Shown here in pieces: positions 6,310 to 14,778 of a stretch of 49,493 nucleotides of DNA. The DNA is from JAWXBM01 sp034440115. GTDB taxonomy: Bacteria > Pseudomonadota > Gammaproteobacteria > Xanthomonadales > SZUA-36. Where the stretch lies: the NCBI GenBank assembly GCA_034440115.1, contig JAWXBM010000076.1, forward strand, positions 1 through 49,493, written 5' to 3'. The translations under genes were made by a program, and so were the position numbers. The notes under the pieces were generated by a model that did no database searches, was not told where the DNA came from, and was given only the letters and a program-made list of their open reading frames with translations. Positions within the stretch are counted from its first letter, which is position 1; each line of letters begins with the position of its first letter.

Positions 6310-8496
6310 CTAGGGTTCTTCAAAGCCGTTTTCGAAAATCAACTCGGGCTGTGGCTCATCATCCAGATTCAACACCGCCACATCAGCCGGGTCGATGCCG
6401 TTATAGGCCGGATCAGCGCTGACCGAAGCGGCCGTGATGATGGTGTAAGCGACATCGCCATCCTTGATTGCATCATCCTGTCCCGTCACGGTAACCAGCT
6501 GGGGCGAGGTGGAACCTGCTGGCAACACCACGTTGAGTGGCACGGTGCCTTCGCCGGGATGACTGCTGCTCAGCGCAATGCTGACCGGTGCAGCAGGTGC
6601 TGAGGCAGCGGTCACCGTGAATGTGGCCGTGCCGCCGGACTCAGTAGTGTCGCCAGTGATCATGGAAACAATGATTTGCGATTGCACTTCGGCCACGAAC
6701 CAGAGCTTGTTCTCAGCGGTGATGTCGATGTGTTCCTGGTTATCACTTGGGAAGTAAACCGTTTGAAACGGCGTGTGATCAAGCAAAGCGCCATCCCCAG
6801 CCACGTCATAAAACGGATCGTTGCTGTCCAGTGCCAGGGCACTGATGGTGGGAATGAAACTGTGACTGCCATGCAATGCGACGATGTCACCGAAAGGTGC
6901 AGGTACATCCGCAGCTTGCTCCATTGAAGGCCGCGAGCCACCCGGCGCATTGTCCCAGGGCAAGGTACCGCTAACGGTTAGGCTGCCCGTGGAGAAAATG
7001 GAGATGCGGCCATCAAAGATTTTTTTGCTGCCCACAGCAGGCACTGCCCAGACATCCCCCGTAATATTAGGGAAGTTGTTGTAATGCCACTCGATCAGCT
7101 GATCGCCCGGCGCAAACGACTGGCCCGTCATCAGGCCGCTGCCATTGACAACGGAAACCAGCCGGGGCTGCGTTGGCCAACCGCCGAGGCCGGTGAATTC
7201 GCTGTTGAGCTGGACCATGGCGGGATCGGCGTTGGCGCTGCTGCCAACGGTACTATCGAGGTGATACAGCAGCATCTGCCTTGATGCCGGTGAGCGCAGC
7301 TGCTGCAGCAGGAAATTGGCTTCTTCAGCCTGGTCGGCGAAAAACTCCACCCAGGCCTGCAGGCCCAGCGGAATGTTGGCGCCCTTATGTGGAGAATCGA
7401 ATGAGATCAGCTTGCGTACCCGGTGCGGAATGCCCTGGTCTTCCATCCACAACAGCGCATAACGGCTGACCAGGCCGCCCATGCTGGCGCCCACGATCAC
7501 TGCAGTCTGATCAACTGCCGTAGCGGCATTGACCATTCCCAGCAGCTCCACCAACACCAGGCCATTGCGTTGTATCGGGTCTACCGCCTCGGTGAAATCC
7601 AACACCACCGCATCAAAGCCTGCGGCGCGCAGGTCTTCCAAAAGGTTCTGACGATTCAAAAGGTCATGGAGCTCGGGCCAGCCCAAGCTGTTATCGATAT
7701 CGAAGCCTTCAACAATCACTACCGGGTTGGTGACTGTGAGGTGGCCATCGGCCAGGTACACATAGGCCGAACCGCTGCCAGCAACACCATCGTACGGCAC
7801 GCTGGCCACAATGTTCCAGGTCTCGTCCGGATCCGGCGTTGCCAATTGGACGACTTCCAGCTGGCTGCTGGATTGACGCATGCTGCCATCCGCCATCCGC
7901 GCCTGCAGTGTGAGCGTTTTACTTCCCGTGCTGGTGTAAGCAACCGCCAGCGGTTGATCCATCTGCAATGGCCGCAAGCCCAGGCCATCACCAGCATCCA
8001 GCCAGTATTCACTAGCCGGCTCGACAGCATTTAAATAAACCGCCTCCTGGTTCAATACCAGTTCCATCGAGGCACCGTGATAAACGGTCTGCTGCATGGG
8101 GCTGAATGCAAACACTTCATCAGACTGGCGCCGGCCCAGCTGGTCTTCGCGCTCATAATGGCTGTGTAGCAAACCCAGAGACAGGCGATTCCATTGAGTG
8201 GTGATGTGCTTTTCCAGGCTCGCTGTCTGCTCCAGCGCCCGGGCCTGTGGCCAGTCCAGCTCCACCTGCGCGCCTTGCTGCAGCTCGAACACGGCCTGGC
8301 GCCAGCGCTGCAGGGTCAGGGTGGGTGCACTCGCGCTGCCATCCAGTTGCTGCAGTTCGGCCAGTGGCAAGCGCTGCCCCACGACAATGTCACGGGCAGA
8401 TTGCTCGGCAGGCACCTTGGCCAGCGCTGCGGAGTGCAGAAAAATACCTGCAGCACAGGCAAGCAATAAGGGCAGGGTTGAGCGGCTGAAAAACAT
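6310..8496 (-). CDS. secreted alpha/beta-hydrolase (lipase/PGAP1-like) with Calx-beta-like domain
   Basis: Starts at ATG 8496 with a signal peptide (MFFSRSTLPLLLACAAGIFL...ALA). The middle holds an alpha/beta-hydrolase core: PVVIVEGFDIDNS (oxyanion strand), then VGASMGGLVSRYAL with the nucleophile Ser near residue 335, then LISFDSPHKGANIPL, as in PGAP1/DUF676-type lipases and esterases. Near the C-terminus is a Calx-beta-like segment (ESGGTATFTV ... VTGQDDAIKDGDVAYTI ... ADVAVLNLDD). The protein ends LIFENGFEEP, a short FENGFE tail that may be a sorting or processing signal. An in-frame upstream start (8556) would hide the signal peptide. Function as an extracellular ester hydrolase is inferred; the substrate is unknown. 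Confidence 0.8.
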   Translation of the reverse strand: MFFSRSTLPLLLACAAGIFLHSAALAKVPAEQSARDIVVGQRLPLAELQQLDGSASAPTLTLQRWRQAVFELQQGAQVELDWPQARALEQTASLEKHITTQWNRLSLGLLHSHYEREDQLGRRQSDEVFAFSPMQQTVYHGASMELVLNQEAVYLNAVEPASEYWLDAGDGLGLRPLQMDQPLAVAYTSTGSKTLTLQARMADGSMRQSSSQLEVVQLATPDPDETWNIVASVPYDGVAGSGSAYVYLADGHLTVTNPVVIVEGFDIDNSLGWPELHDLLNRQNLLEDLRAAGFDAVVLDFTEAVDPIQRNGLVLVELLGMVNAATAVDQTAVIVGASMGGLVSRYALLWMEDQGIPHRVRKLISFDSPHKGANIPLGLQAWVEFFADQAEEANFLLQQLRSPASRQMLLYHLDSTVGSSANADPAMVQLNSEFTGLGGWPTQPRLVSVVNGSGLMTGQSFAPGDQLIEWHYNNFPNITGDVWAVPAVGSKKIFDGRISIFSTGSLTVSGTLPWDNAPGGSRPSMEQAADVPAPFGDIVALHGSHSFIPTISALALDSNDPFYDVAGDGALLDHTPFQTVYFPSDNQEHIDITAENKLWFVAEVQSQIIVSMITGDTTESGGTATFTVTAASAPAAPVSIALSSSHPGEGTVPLNVVLPAGSTSPQLVTVTGQDDAIKDGDVAYTIITAASVSADPAYNGIDPADVAVLNLDDEPQPELIFENGFEEP

Positions 8497-8703
8497 TAGG
8501 TTTAGGTTCACAGATTGCCAAGCAAACCCGATTCTACCGGAATTTACACGACTCACTGTAAGGTCCTGATCGCTCTGTTACACTCGCGACACAATACCGC
8601 GGCGGCGCCGCCAGTCATACGCAACTGCTATTGAGCTTGACGGTGACAGGCGCAAGCAACATCCTTTTAGCCTGCGATGCCATAACAATCCAGGGAGTCA
8701 GGG

Positions 8704-11700
8704 TTGACCGAAAAGCCTCACAAGCTGATCAGTTTTTTCCGCGAAGTATGGCGCCGCCATGTTTTCCAGGTGGCCGCCCCCTATTGCTTAGGCGGCTGGT
8801 TCCTGATCGAGGTTTTTGAAGTGGTGCTGGGTGCCTTCGAGGCGCCCAACTGGGTGCTGCGAGCGATATTGATCGTTTTCCTGCTAGGCCTGCCCATCGT
8901 CATTGCCCTGGCCTGGATTTTTGATTTCACTGCGGCAGGGCTGGTACGGACCAGCGCTGCACCAAAAGACCAGGAACAAGAGCAGGCCGTTGTACCCGCG
9001 CCGGCCATGGGCTTGTCACTGGGGGGCTCCGAACGGCGCCAGGTCACCATGCTCAGTTGCGCCTTTAATTTCCGGACCCACCAGGATACGGAAGACGACC
9101 CTGAATTCCTGCGTGATGCCATCATGGCGCTCGAAGGCGTATTCAAGGATATTGCCGCGCGCTACAACGGTCACCGCCTGCGCAGCACCGCTGAGGGTTT
9201 GACTCTGGTGTTCGGTTATCCGGCCGCACGCGATGATGATACGCGCCGGGCCGTTGCCGCCGGGCTGGCGCTGTTGGATTCTGCGCAACGACTGGATGAA
9301 AATCACGATGGCATACCAGACCTTGCCGTGCACGTGGGAATACACACCGGCCTGGTGGTGATTGACGAATCACAGAAAAACCCGGAGGGCATCACCATTA
9401 TTGGCCAGGTGCCACGGTTCGTTTCCTGGTTGCAAGCGATAGCACCGGCCGGTGCAGTTACCATCAGCGCTCAAACCCGTGAGCTGGTGAGCCGCTATTA
9501 CGCCACCGAGTCGCTGGGCACACAAAAGCAGGCACAACGGGGTGATGCCATCGAGTTGTTCAAAGTCACCGGCAGTGCCGTGCTGGTCAATCCAGCGCAT
9601 GGACAGCAGCAGGTAGGCCGCGAGCAGGAATTGGCCCAGTTGCAGGCACGCTGGCAACACGCAGCAGATGGTGACGGACAGTTCGTGCTGATCAAGGGCG
9701 AGCCCGGCATAGGCAAATCCAGCCTGGTACGCGCTTTTCAGCAAGGCGTGTCCGATAGTGCCGCCGCCTGGGTATTGCCGGTTTATTGTTCTGCTTATGA
9801 GCAGAACACTGCACTCTATCCCATGGCGCAAGCCATGCGCGGCCCGGTTTTGGGCTTTGCAGCAGGCGACAACAAAGATGTGAAGTGGCGCAAGTTGCAA
9901 ACCTTTGTGGAGCGTCACTGCCGGGGCTTTGACCTGGCCTTGCCTTTGTTAGCCAAGCTGTTATCTTCGCCACTACCCAATGACATAGCCGCTTTGACCG
10001 GCTCGCCCCAACTCATTCGCACCCAGACCCTGGAGCTATTGATGCACATCATCAGGCAGCAGGCGCAAAGCCGCCCCTTCCTGTTGATTATCGAAGATCT
10101 GTTATGGGCTGATCCCACCACGCTGGAGTGGGTGCAAATGCTGATCGAGGAAGGGCCATCGCATGGCGTGTTCCTGTTGTTGACTGCGCGGTCCAGCTTC
10201 AGCGCCGATTGGACCCGCCGATCCTACGTGCTGGGCATGGACCTGCTGCCATTGGCCAGCCGTTCGGCTGCTGAATTGCTGCGACAATCTGCCGGCGGCA
10301 TTGAACTGCCGCAGGTTTTGATTGATCACATCGTGCGCGAAACCGGCGGCAACCCTTTGTATGTGCATGAGCTTACTCGCGCTGTGCTGGAAACGGATGA
10401 CTGGAAACACATTCCGGCCGGTGCCAGTTTCAGCGACCTGAGCTGGATGAAGATTCCACCCACTCTGAAGGACTCTTTGGCCGCCCGCGTGGACCACCTC
10501 GGTCCGGCTAAAGCCCTGTTGCAACTCTGCTCGGTGCTCGGTCGCGAGTTCGATTATGCACAGTTGCGCGCCGTCAGCGGCACGGAAAACGAAGCCGCGC
10601 TGAAGCAAGAACTGAACCGCATTGTGCAGTCCGAGTTGTTGTTCAAACGTGGTAGTTCGAGCAATCCCGGTTTTACCTTCAAGCATATGCTGATCCAGGA
10701 AACTGCCTACAACTCGTTGCTCCTGTCCAAACGCAAGGAGTTGCACCTGCGCACTGCGCGAATCATTGAAAGCGAATATCCCGATATCGCACAAACCCGC
10801 CCGGCCATGCTGGCCTGGCATTTTGGCGAAGGCGGCGAAGCGGACAAGGCCATCGCGCTGTGGACCCAGGCGGCACGTATGTCGCTGCAGTCTTTTGCCA
10901 ACTTTGAGGCCATCACACAGGCACAGAAAGGCCTGGAAATTGTTGCAGCTTTGCCCGCATCAGCAGCACGAGTCGGCCTGGAAATACCGTTGCAAAGCAT
11001 GCTCGGCATGGGCTTGCTGGCTACGCGTGGTTACGCCGCACCCGAAGTTCGGCAAGCCTTTACCCGCGCCCAGGAACTCTGCGAACAAGTCGGCGATGCA
11101 CCGCAGTTGTTCCAGGTGGTGGTGGGCTTGTGGATGTACTACCAGATCAGCGCAAACTATGCGCGGGCGCTGGAGCTCAGCCACAGCCTGGTGCGAATCG
11201 CAGATTCATCTGCAGAACCTGGCAAGTTTCTGCAGTCCCGTTATTGTTTGGGCTATACGCTTTACTTTCGCGCTGAATTCCAGGACGCGCGCAAGCACCT
11301 GGAGGATGCAATGGCATCCGAGCAAGAAGGCGTAGACTACGCAGCCCAGTCTGCCAGCGGTGATGACACGCGCTCACATATTCGTGTTTGGTTGGCACAC
11401 CTGAACTGGCATCTCGGCCAGCCAGGAAAAGCCCTCGGTTACATGGACGAGGCACTCAAGTTGGCCAAAATCGAGGGGCACCCGTTTGCCATAGCGTTCG
11501 CAACCTTCAACGCCGCGTGGTTTCATGTCATTAGAAGAGATGCCGGTAGCGCCTTGCCGCTGGCACGCTCTGCGGTCGAGATGGCCACTGTCAATGGTTA
11601 TGCATTCTTCAAACCGCTGGCCGAGCTCATGCTGGCCTGGGCCGAAGGGCGCGAGCGGAAGTCACGCTTGGCCCCCACCGATGTCGGGGTGATTGAACAG

Positions 11701-12195
11701 TTGCAGGCGCATAGCCAGGATTACAGCAAAGCCGGAGCCCGGCTGGGTTTTTCTTTTCACCGCTTCCTGATCGCCGAGGACATGATCGCACTGTCTCAAG
11801 TGGATGAGGCAGAAGTGCTTTTACAGTCTGCATGGGAGCATGCAGAGCAGACCGGTGAGGCATTTCTGGCACCCGAATACTACCGCCTGCTCGGTAAACT
11901 CAAGCTCAATCGTGGTGCGCCGATTGCCGACTCCGTAGCATCGTTCCGCCAGGCCGTGGCCACTGCCCAGCGCTGCGAAAGCGCTGCATTACATCGCAGG
12001 GCGGCGATTGACCTGGCACGAGCGCTGGGCGAATGTGATCAAGTTGAAGAAGCCATCCGAGTACTCGATACAGCACTGGGACTGATAACCGAAAAAGACG
12101 ATTCAGGCGATGCCTGGCAAGCCGAGCAGGTACTCAAAGCCTTGCGCAAAAAGCCAACCAGAAAAACCAGTGAGAAAACCAACGAGAAAAATTGA
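8704..12195 (+). CDS. membrane-anchored degenerate cyclase-domain / AAA ATPase / TPR protein
   Basis: A protein of 1163 residues with a TTG start preceded by GGGAG six bases upstream. Two hydrophobic segments lie near residues 25-75 (VAAPYCLGGWFLIEVFEVVL and AILIVFLLGLPIVIALAWIF), an anchor common in gammaproteobacterial signalling proteins. Residues 110-290 match a class III nucleotide cyclase fold. The first metal-binding Asp site reads SCAFNF and the second reads AEG instead of GDG, so catalysis is unlikely. A STAND-like ATPase follows: Walker A GEPGIGKSS near residue 332 and Walker B LLIIEDLLWAD near 460. The C-terminal part is helical and TPR-like. The likely role is a signal-sensing scaffold or regulator. 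The stop lies six bases before the radical SAM gene, so they form one transcription unit. Confidence 0.85.
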   Translation: MTEKPHKLISFFREVWRRHVFQVAAPYCLGGWFLIEVFEVVLGAFEAPNWVLRAILIVFLLGLPIVIALAWIFDFTAAGLVRTSAAPKDQEQEQAVVPAPAMGLSLGGSERRQVTMLSCAFNFRTHQDTEDDPEFLRDAIMALEGVFKDIAARYNGHRLRSTAEGLTLVFGYPAARDDDTRRAVAAGLALLDSAQRLDENHDGIPDLAVHVGIHTGLVVIDESQKNPEGITIIGQVPRFVSWLQAIAPAGAVTISAQTRELVSRYYATESLGTQKQAQRGDAIELFKVTGSAVLVNPAHGQQQVGREQELAQLQARWQHAADGDGQFVLIKGEPGIGKSSLVRAFQQGVSDSAAAWVLPVYCSAYEQNTALYPMAQAMRGPVLGFAAGDNKDVKWRKLQTFVERHCRGFDLALPLLAKLLSSPLPNDIAALTGSPQLIRTQTLELLMHIIRQQAQSRPFLLIIEDLLWADPTTLEWVQMLIEEGPSHGVFLLLTARSSFSADWTRRSYVLGMDLLPLASRSAAELLRQSAGGIELPQVLIDHIVRETGGNPLYVHELTRAVLETDDWKHIPAGASFSDLSWMKIPPTLKDSLAARVDHLGPAKALLQLCSVLGREFDYAQLRAVSGTENEAALKQELNRIVQSELLFKRGSSSNPGFTFKHMLIQETAYNSLLLSKRKELHLRTARIIESEYPDIAQTRPAMLAWHFGEGGEADKAIALWTQAARMSLQSFANFEAITQAQKGLEIVAALPASAARVGLEIPLQSMLGMGLLATRGYAAPEVRQAFTRAQELCEQVGDAPQLFQVVVGLWMYYQISANYARALELSHSLVRIADSSAEPGKFLQSRYCLGYTLYFRAEFQDARKHLEDAMASEQEGVDYAAQSASGDDTRSHIRVWLAHLNWHLGQPGKALGYMDEALKLAKIEGHPFAIAFATFNAAWFHVIRRDAGSALPLARSAVEMATVNGYAFFKPLAELMLAWAEGRERKSRLAPTDVGVIEQLQAHSQDYSKAGARLGFSFHRFLIAEDMIALSQVDEAEVLLQSAWEHAEQTGEAFLAPEYYRLLGKLKLNRGAPIADSVASFRQAVATAQRCESAALHRRAAIDLARALGECDQVEEAIRVLDTALGLITEKDDSGDAWQAEQVLKALRKKPTRKTSEKTNEKN

Positions 12196-12201
12196 ATAGC
12201 C

Positions 12202-13803
12202 GTGTCTTTAGCCAAGAAAAAAATTCTCATCATCAATTGCTACTTTCCCGAGATGCGCGAAGCCATCAAGCGTCGCAACGAGGTGCCTGATGCTCTGGCG
12301 CCGGTACTGCTTGCCGGTTATTTCTCGCAGCAGCATTGCGAAGTCAAGTTGTACAACGAAGTACACAGCGGCTTTGTCGAGGTGTTTTCACCGGAACTTT
12401 TAAGCTGGCCCGACATGGTGGTGATGACCGGATTGACTGCTGCGTTTGATCGCTTATTGCACGTGGCGGCCTATGCACGCAGCGCCAATCCAGCGGTGAT
12501 CGTGGTGGCGGGTGGTCATGGGGTACGAGCCCTACCAACCTACTCGGAACATTTTTTCGATTACACCTGCACCGGAGATGTCGAGCAGATTCGCGATGTC
12601 ATCCGCGATTCCATTGGCCCGGCTTATCTCAGCCCGGAATTTTTGCCGCGCTACGATCTGGCTTATTGGATCAAACGATTGGGTTATGCCGAATCCACCC
12701 GTAACTGCAACTTCCGCTGCAGCTTTTGTTCCCTGACCGGAACCGGGTTGAAATACGATCGGCAGAGCATCGATTACCTGGAAAGCCAGATGAGCGCCAT
12801 GGGCAAGCGGCTGATCTTTTTCTTTCAGGACAACCAACTGGCTGGCGATGGCCATGACTCGTTTCGCCAACGGGTTGAACGGGTACAGGCACGGCGCGAA
12901 GCTGGCCAGTTCCGCTACTGGAGCGGCTTTGTTACCGACACTTTTTTCTGGGATGAGAACAATATCAAGCTGGCCCATGACACCGGCTGCATCTCGGTTT
13001 TCGTGGGCGTTGAATCTTTTGATGACAACATGTGGCTAAAGTCGGTCAACAAGAAACAGAACAGCCGCATGAGCCAGGTAGAGCTGATCCAGCGCTGCGT
13101 AGAGGGTGGCATCCTGTTCCAGTACGGGCTGGTGTTTGATCCCACCGAACGTACTCTGGAGCAGATGTACAGCGAGCTGGATTTGATCCTTGATCATCCG
13201 GATATACCCGCACCCAATTTTATCTTCATGGCCATTCCTTTTCCGGGCACGCCCTTCTTCCACGACCGTTATGAGCGCGGGCTGATTCTGCCCACCACTC
13301 ATATGCGCGACCTGGAAGGGTCGACGCTGAGTTTGCAGCCGTTGGATGCCATCGAAGAGGTGGTGCACTTCGTACGCAACGGCCGCAATTTCCGTGGCTA
13401 CCGCAAACGTTTTTTGCAACATCAAGCCAAGTTCCTGTGGCGCTACCGCCACTCGCTGGATCGCAACCAATTGTTGCTGTCATCGCTGACTGCCGCCGCC
13501 ATCCTGGCGCCGGGTAGCTTTTCCAGCCCGGGCGCGATATTCAAACGCAAGAATCCGCGCACCAATGTCAGCACCACCGAACGGTTGGATGCGATATACA
13601 CACCGCGTTTGCCGGTGGCCAGCCAGTTTGAAGATTATTTCAAACCCACCCGGATCACTCTGGCCAATGGCGAACTGAATCCGCTGCTGGAAACCGACGC
13701 GTTGGCCACGCGCTTTCGACGCAATATGGAACCTGCGGAAGCCCTGGCCGATGCAGCGGAAAGCCAAGTCGCGCTGGCGGAAAACCGGTCTGTTTCTGCA
13801 TGA
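12202..13803 (+). CDS. B12-binding-type radical SAM enzyme
   Basis: A 533-residue protein with a GTG start six bases after the previous stop. The N-terminal 150 residues look like a cobalamin-binding Rossmann domain of the BchE-like group (MVVMTGLTAAFDRLLHVAAY, VIVVAGGHGVRALP) without the DxHxxG motif. The radical SAM core has CNFRCSFC (Cys near residues 169, 173 and 176) binding a 4Fe-4S cluster, then GCISVFVGVESFDD and LVFDPTERT. The C-terminal 130 residues are unrecognised. Such enzymes methylate or rearrange unactivated carbon. The downstream desaturase suggests a lipid or acyl substrate, which is inference. The stop TGA overlaps an ATG (ATGA) that begins a chain of mini-ORFs leading to the desaturase. 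Confidence 0.88.
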   Translation: MSLAKKKILIINCYFPEMREAIKRRNEVPDALAPVLLAGYFSQQHCEVKLYNEVHSGFVEVFSPELLSWPDMVVMTGLTAAFDRLLHVAAYARSANPAVIVVAGGHGVRALPTYSEHFFDYTCTGDVEQIRDVIRDSIGPAYLSPEFLPRYDLAYWIKRLGYAESTRNCNFRCSFCSLTGTGLKYDRQSIDYLESQMSAMGKRLIFFFQDNQLAGDGHDSFRQRVERVQARREAGQFRYWSGFVTDTFFWDENNIKLAHDTGCISVFVGVESFDDNMWLKSVNKKQNSRMSQVELIQRCVEGGILFQYGLVFDPTERTLEQMYSELDLILDHPDIPAPNFIFMAIPFPGTPFFHDRYERGLILPTTHMRDLEGSTLSLQPLDAIEEVVHFVRNGRNFRGYRKRFLQHQAKFLWRYRHSLDRNQLLLSSLTAAAILAPGSFSSPGAIFKRKNPRTNVSTTERLDAIYTPRLPVASQFEDYFKPTRITLANGELNPLLETDALATRFRRNMEPAEALADAAESQVALAENRSVSA

Positions 13804-13899
13804 TCGATCCATGATCCCAATCCTAAGGAAACTGGCCGATGGACACGGGCTGATGGACACAGGCCCGATGAACACTGTCCCATGATCACTGACCGATGA
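13800..13899 (+). promoter_or_regulatory. tandem-repeat leader with a chain of four ATGA stop-start overlaps
   Basis: The radical SAM stop TGA shares bases with ATG 13800. That frame reads 4 codons and stops at 13812-13814, overlapping ATG 13811. That frame reads 24 codons and stops at 13883-13885, overlapping ATG 13882. That frame reads 5 codons and stops at 13897-13899, overlapping ATG 13896, the desaturase start. Five imperfect repeats of 14-15 bp (CCGATGGACAC-like, ATGs at 13839, 13853, 13868, 13882 and 13896) build most of the segment. AAGGA at 13825-13829 is the only good ribosome binding site. All overlaps were checked base by base; translation through them is inferred. Confidence 0.6.
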
Positions 13900-14723
13900 A
13901 CACGCTGCTGCCCGAACGCGCATTTACCCGCAGCCGCCTGGCGCGCGCCTGGACTGCGGTTTTGTTGGTGGGACTGCACATCATTCCATTGACGGTATTA
14001 ATTGGCGGCACCAACCGCACCGACTGGCTGCTGTTCGCCGCGATTTATCCTTTCCAGGCCATCGGCGTCGGGGTGTGTTTGCACCGTTATTTTGGTCATC
14101 ACGCATTCCACACCAGCCGGCCTTTCCAGTTTTTCCTGGCCCTGTGCGCTGCCAGCACATTTGGTGATCCGATTCGCTTTGCTGGCAAGCATCGCTTTCA
14201 TCACCAGCATGCCGACTGCATGGATGATCCGCACACACCTTTGCATGGCTTTTGGAACAGCTGGTTTGGCTCTCACCTCGACAGCCGCTATCAGGACGAG
14301 GACATTTGTGGCCAGGTGCCGTGGTTAACCCGTTACCCGGAACTGATGTGGCTGCACCGGCACTCCCTGCTACCGGGTTTCACCTTGTGTGTCGTTGCTT
14401 ATCTGATGGGTGGTTTTTCCGGTATGGCCATCGGTGTGCTGCTGGGCGCGATGATATTGCTGCATCAAAGCTCATCGGTGAACTACCTTTGCCACAAGCT
14501 GGGGTATCGGCGCTTTGCTACGGAAGATCGTTCAACCAATAACCTGCTGGTGTCGCTGCTGACGTTTGGCGAAGGCTGGCACAACAACCATCACCGCTAC
14601 CCGGTATCGGCCCGGGCGGGGTTTAAATGGTGGGAGGTCGATATGTTTTATTGGGTGATTTGCGGCTTTGAAGCGCTGGGGCTGGTGTGGAACGTTAAAC
14701 GGCCGCCAGAGGCGCTGCTCTAA
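13896..14723 (+). CDS. acyl-CoA/acyl-lipid delta-9-type fatty acid desaturase
   Basis: A 275-residue membrane di-iron desaturase with the three histidine boxes HRYFGHH, HRFHHQH and HNNHH (followed by RYPVSARAGF), separated by hydrophobic segments, as in stearoyl-CoA desaturase-like bacterial enzymes. It introduces a double bond into a saturated acyl chain with O2 and an electron donor. There is no Shine-Dalgarno directly before ATG 13896, and a stop lies in frame just upstream. Initiation therefore probably depends on ribosomes arriving from the mini-ORF chain. It is the third gene of the cassette with the cyclase/AAA/TPR protein and the radical SAM enzyme, pointing to a regulated lipid modification. 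Confidence 0.9.
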   Translation: MNTLLPERAFTRSRLARAWTAVLLVGLHIIPLTVLIGGTNRTDWLLFAAIYPFQAIGVGVCLHRYFGHHAFHTSRPFQFFLALCAASTFGDPIRFAGKHRFHHQHADCMDDPHTPLHGFWNSWFGSHLDSRYQDEDICGQVPWLTRYPELMWLHRHSLLPGFTLCVVAYLMGGFSGMAIGVLLGAMILLHQSSSVNYLCHKLGYRRFATEDRSTNNLLVSLLTFGEGWHNNHHRYPVSARAGFKWWEVDMFYWVICGFEALGLVWNVKRPPEALL

Positions 14724-14760
14724 CCCGTCGCGAATAGCTCTCGGGCAACGTGCACAAATT

Positions 14761-14777
14761 CGCGCGCAAGGCGCGCT
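14761..14777. terminator. GC-rich hairpin between convergent genes
   Basis: GCGCGC-AAG-GCGCGC at 14762-14776 is a perfect 6-bp stem with a 3-base loop, followed by TCCTACA. It lies between the convergent desaturase and patatin genes, so it may end both transcripts. No U-run follows. The sequence also resembles REP elements of the GCGCAAGGCGC...TCCTAC type; a weaker relative is near 6293-6308. Confidence 0.4.
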
Positions 14778-14778
14778 C

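Noticed and set aside
8704..12195. Active adenylate cyclase
   Set aside because: Both expected metal-binding Asp positions are replaced (SCAFNF and AEG), so catalysis is improbable.
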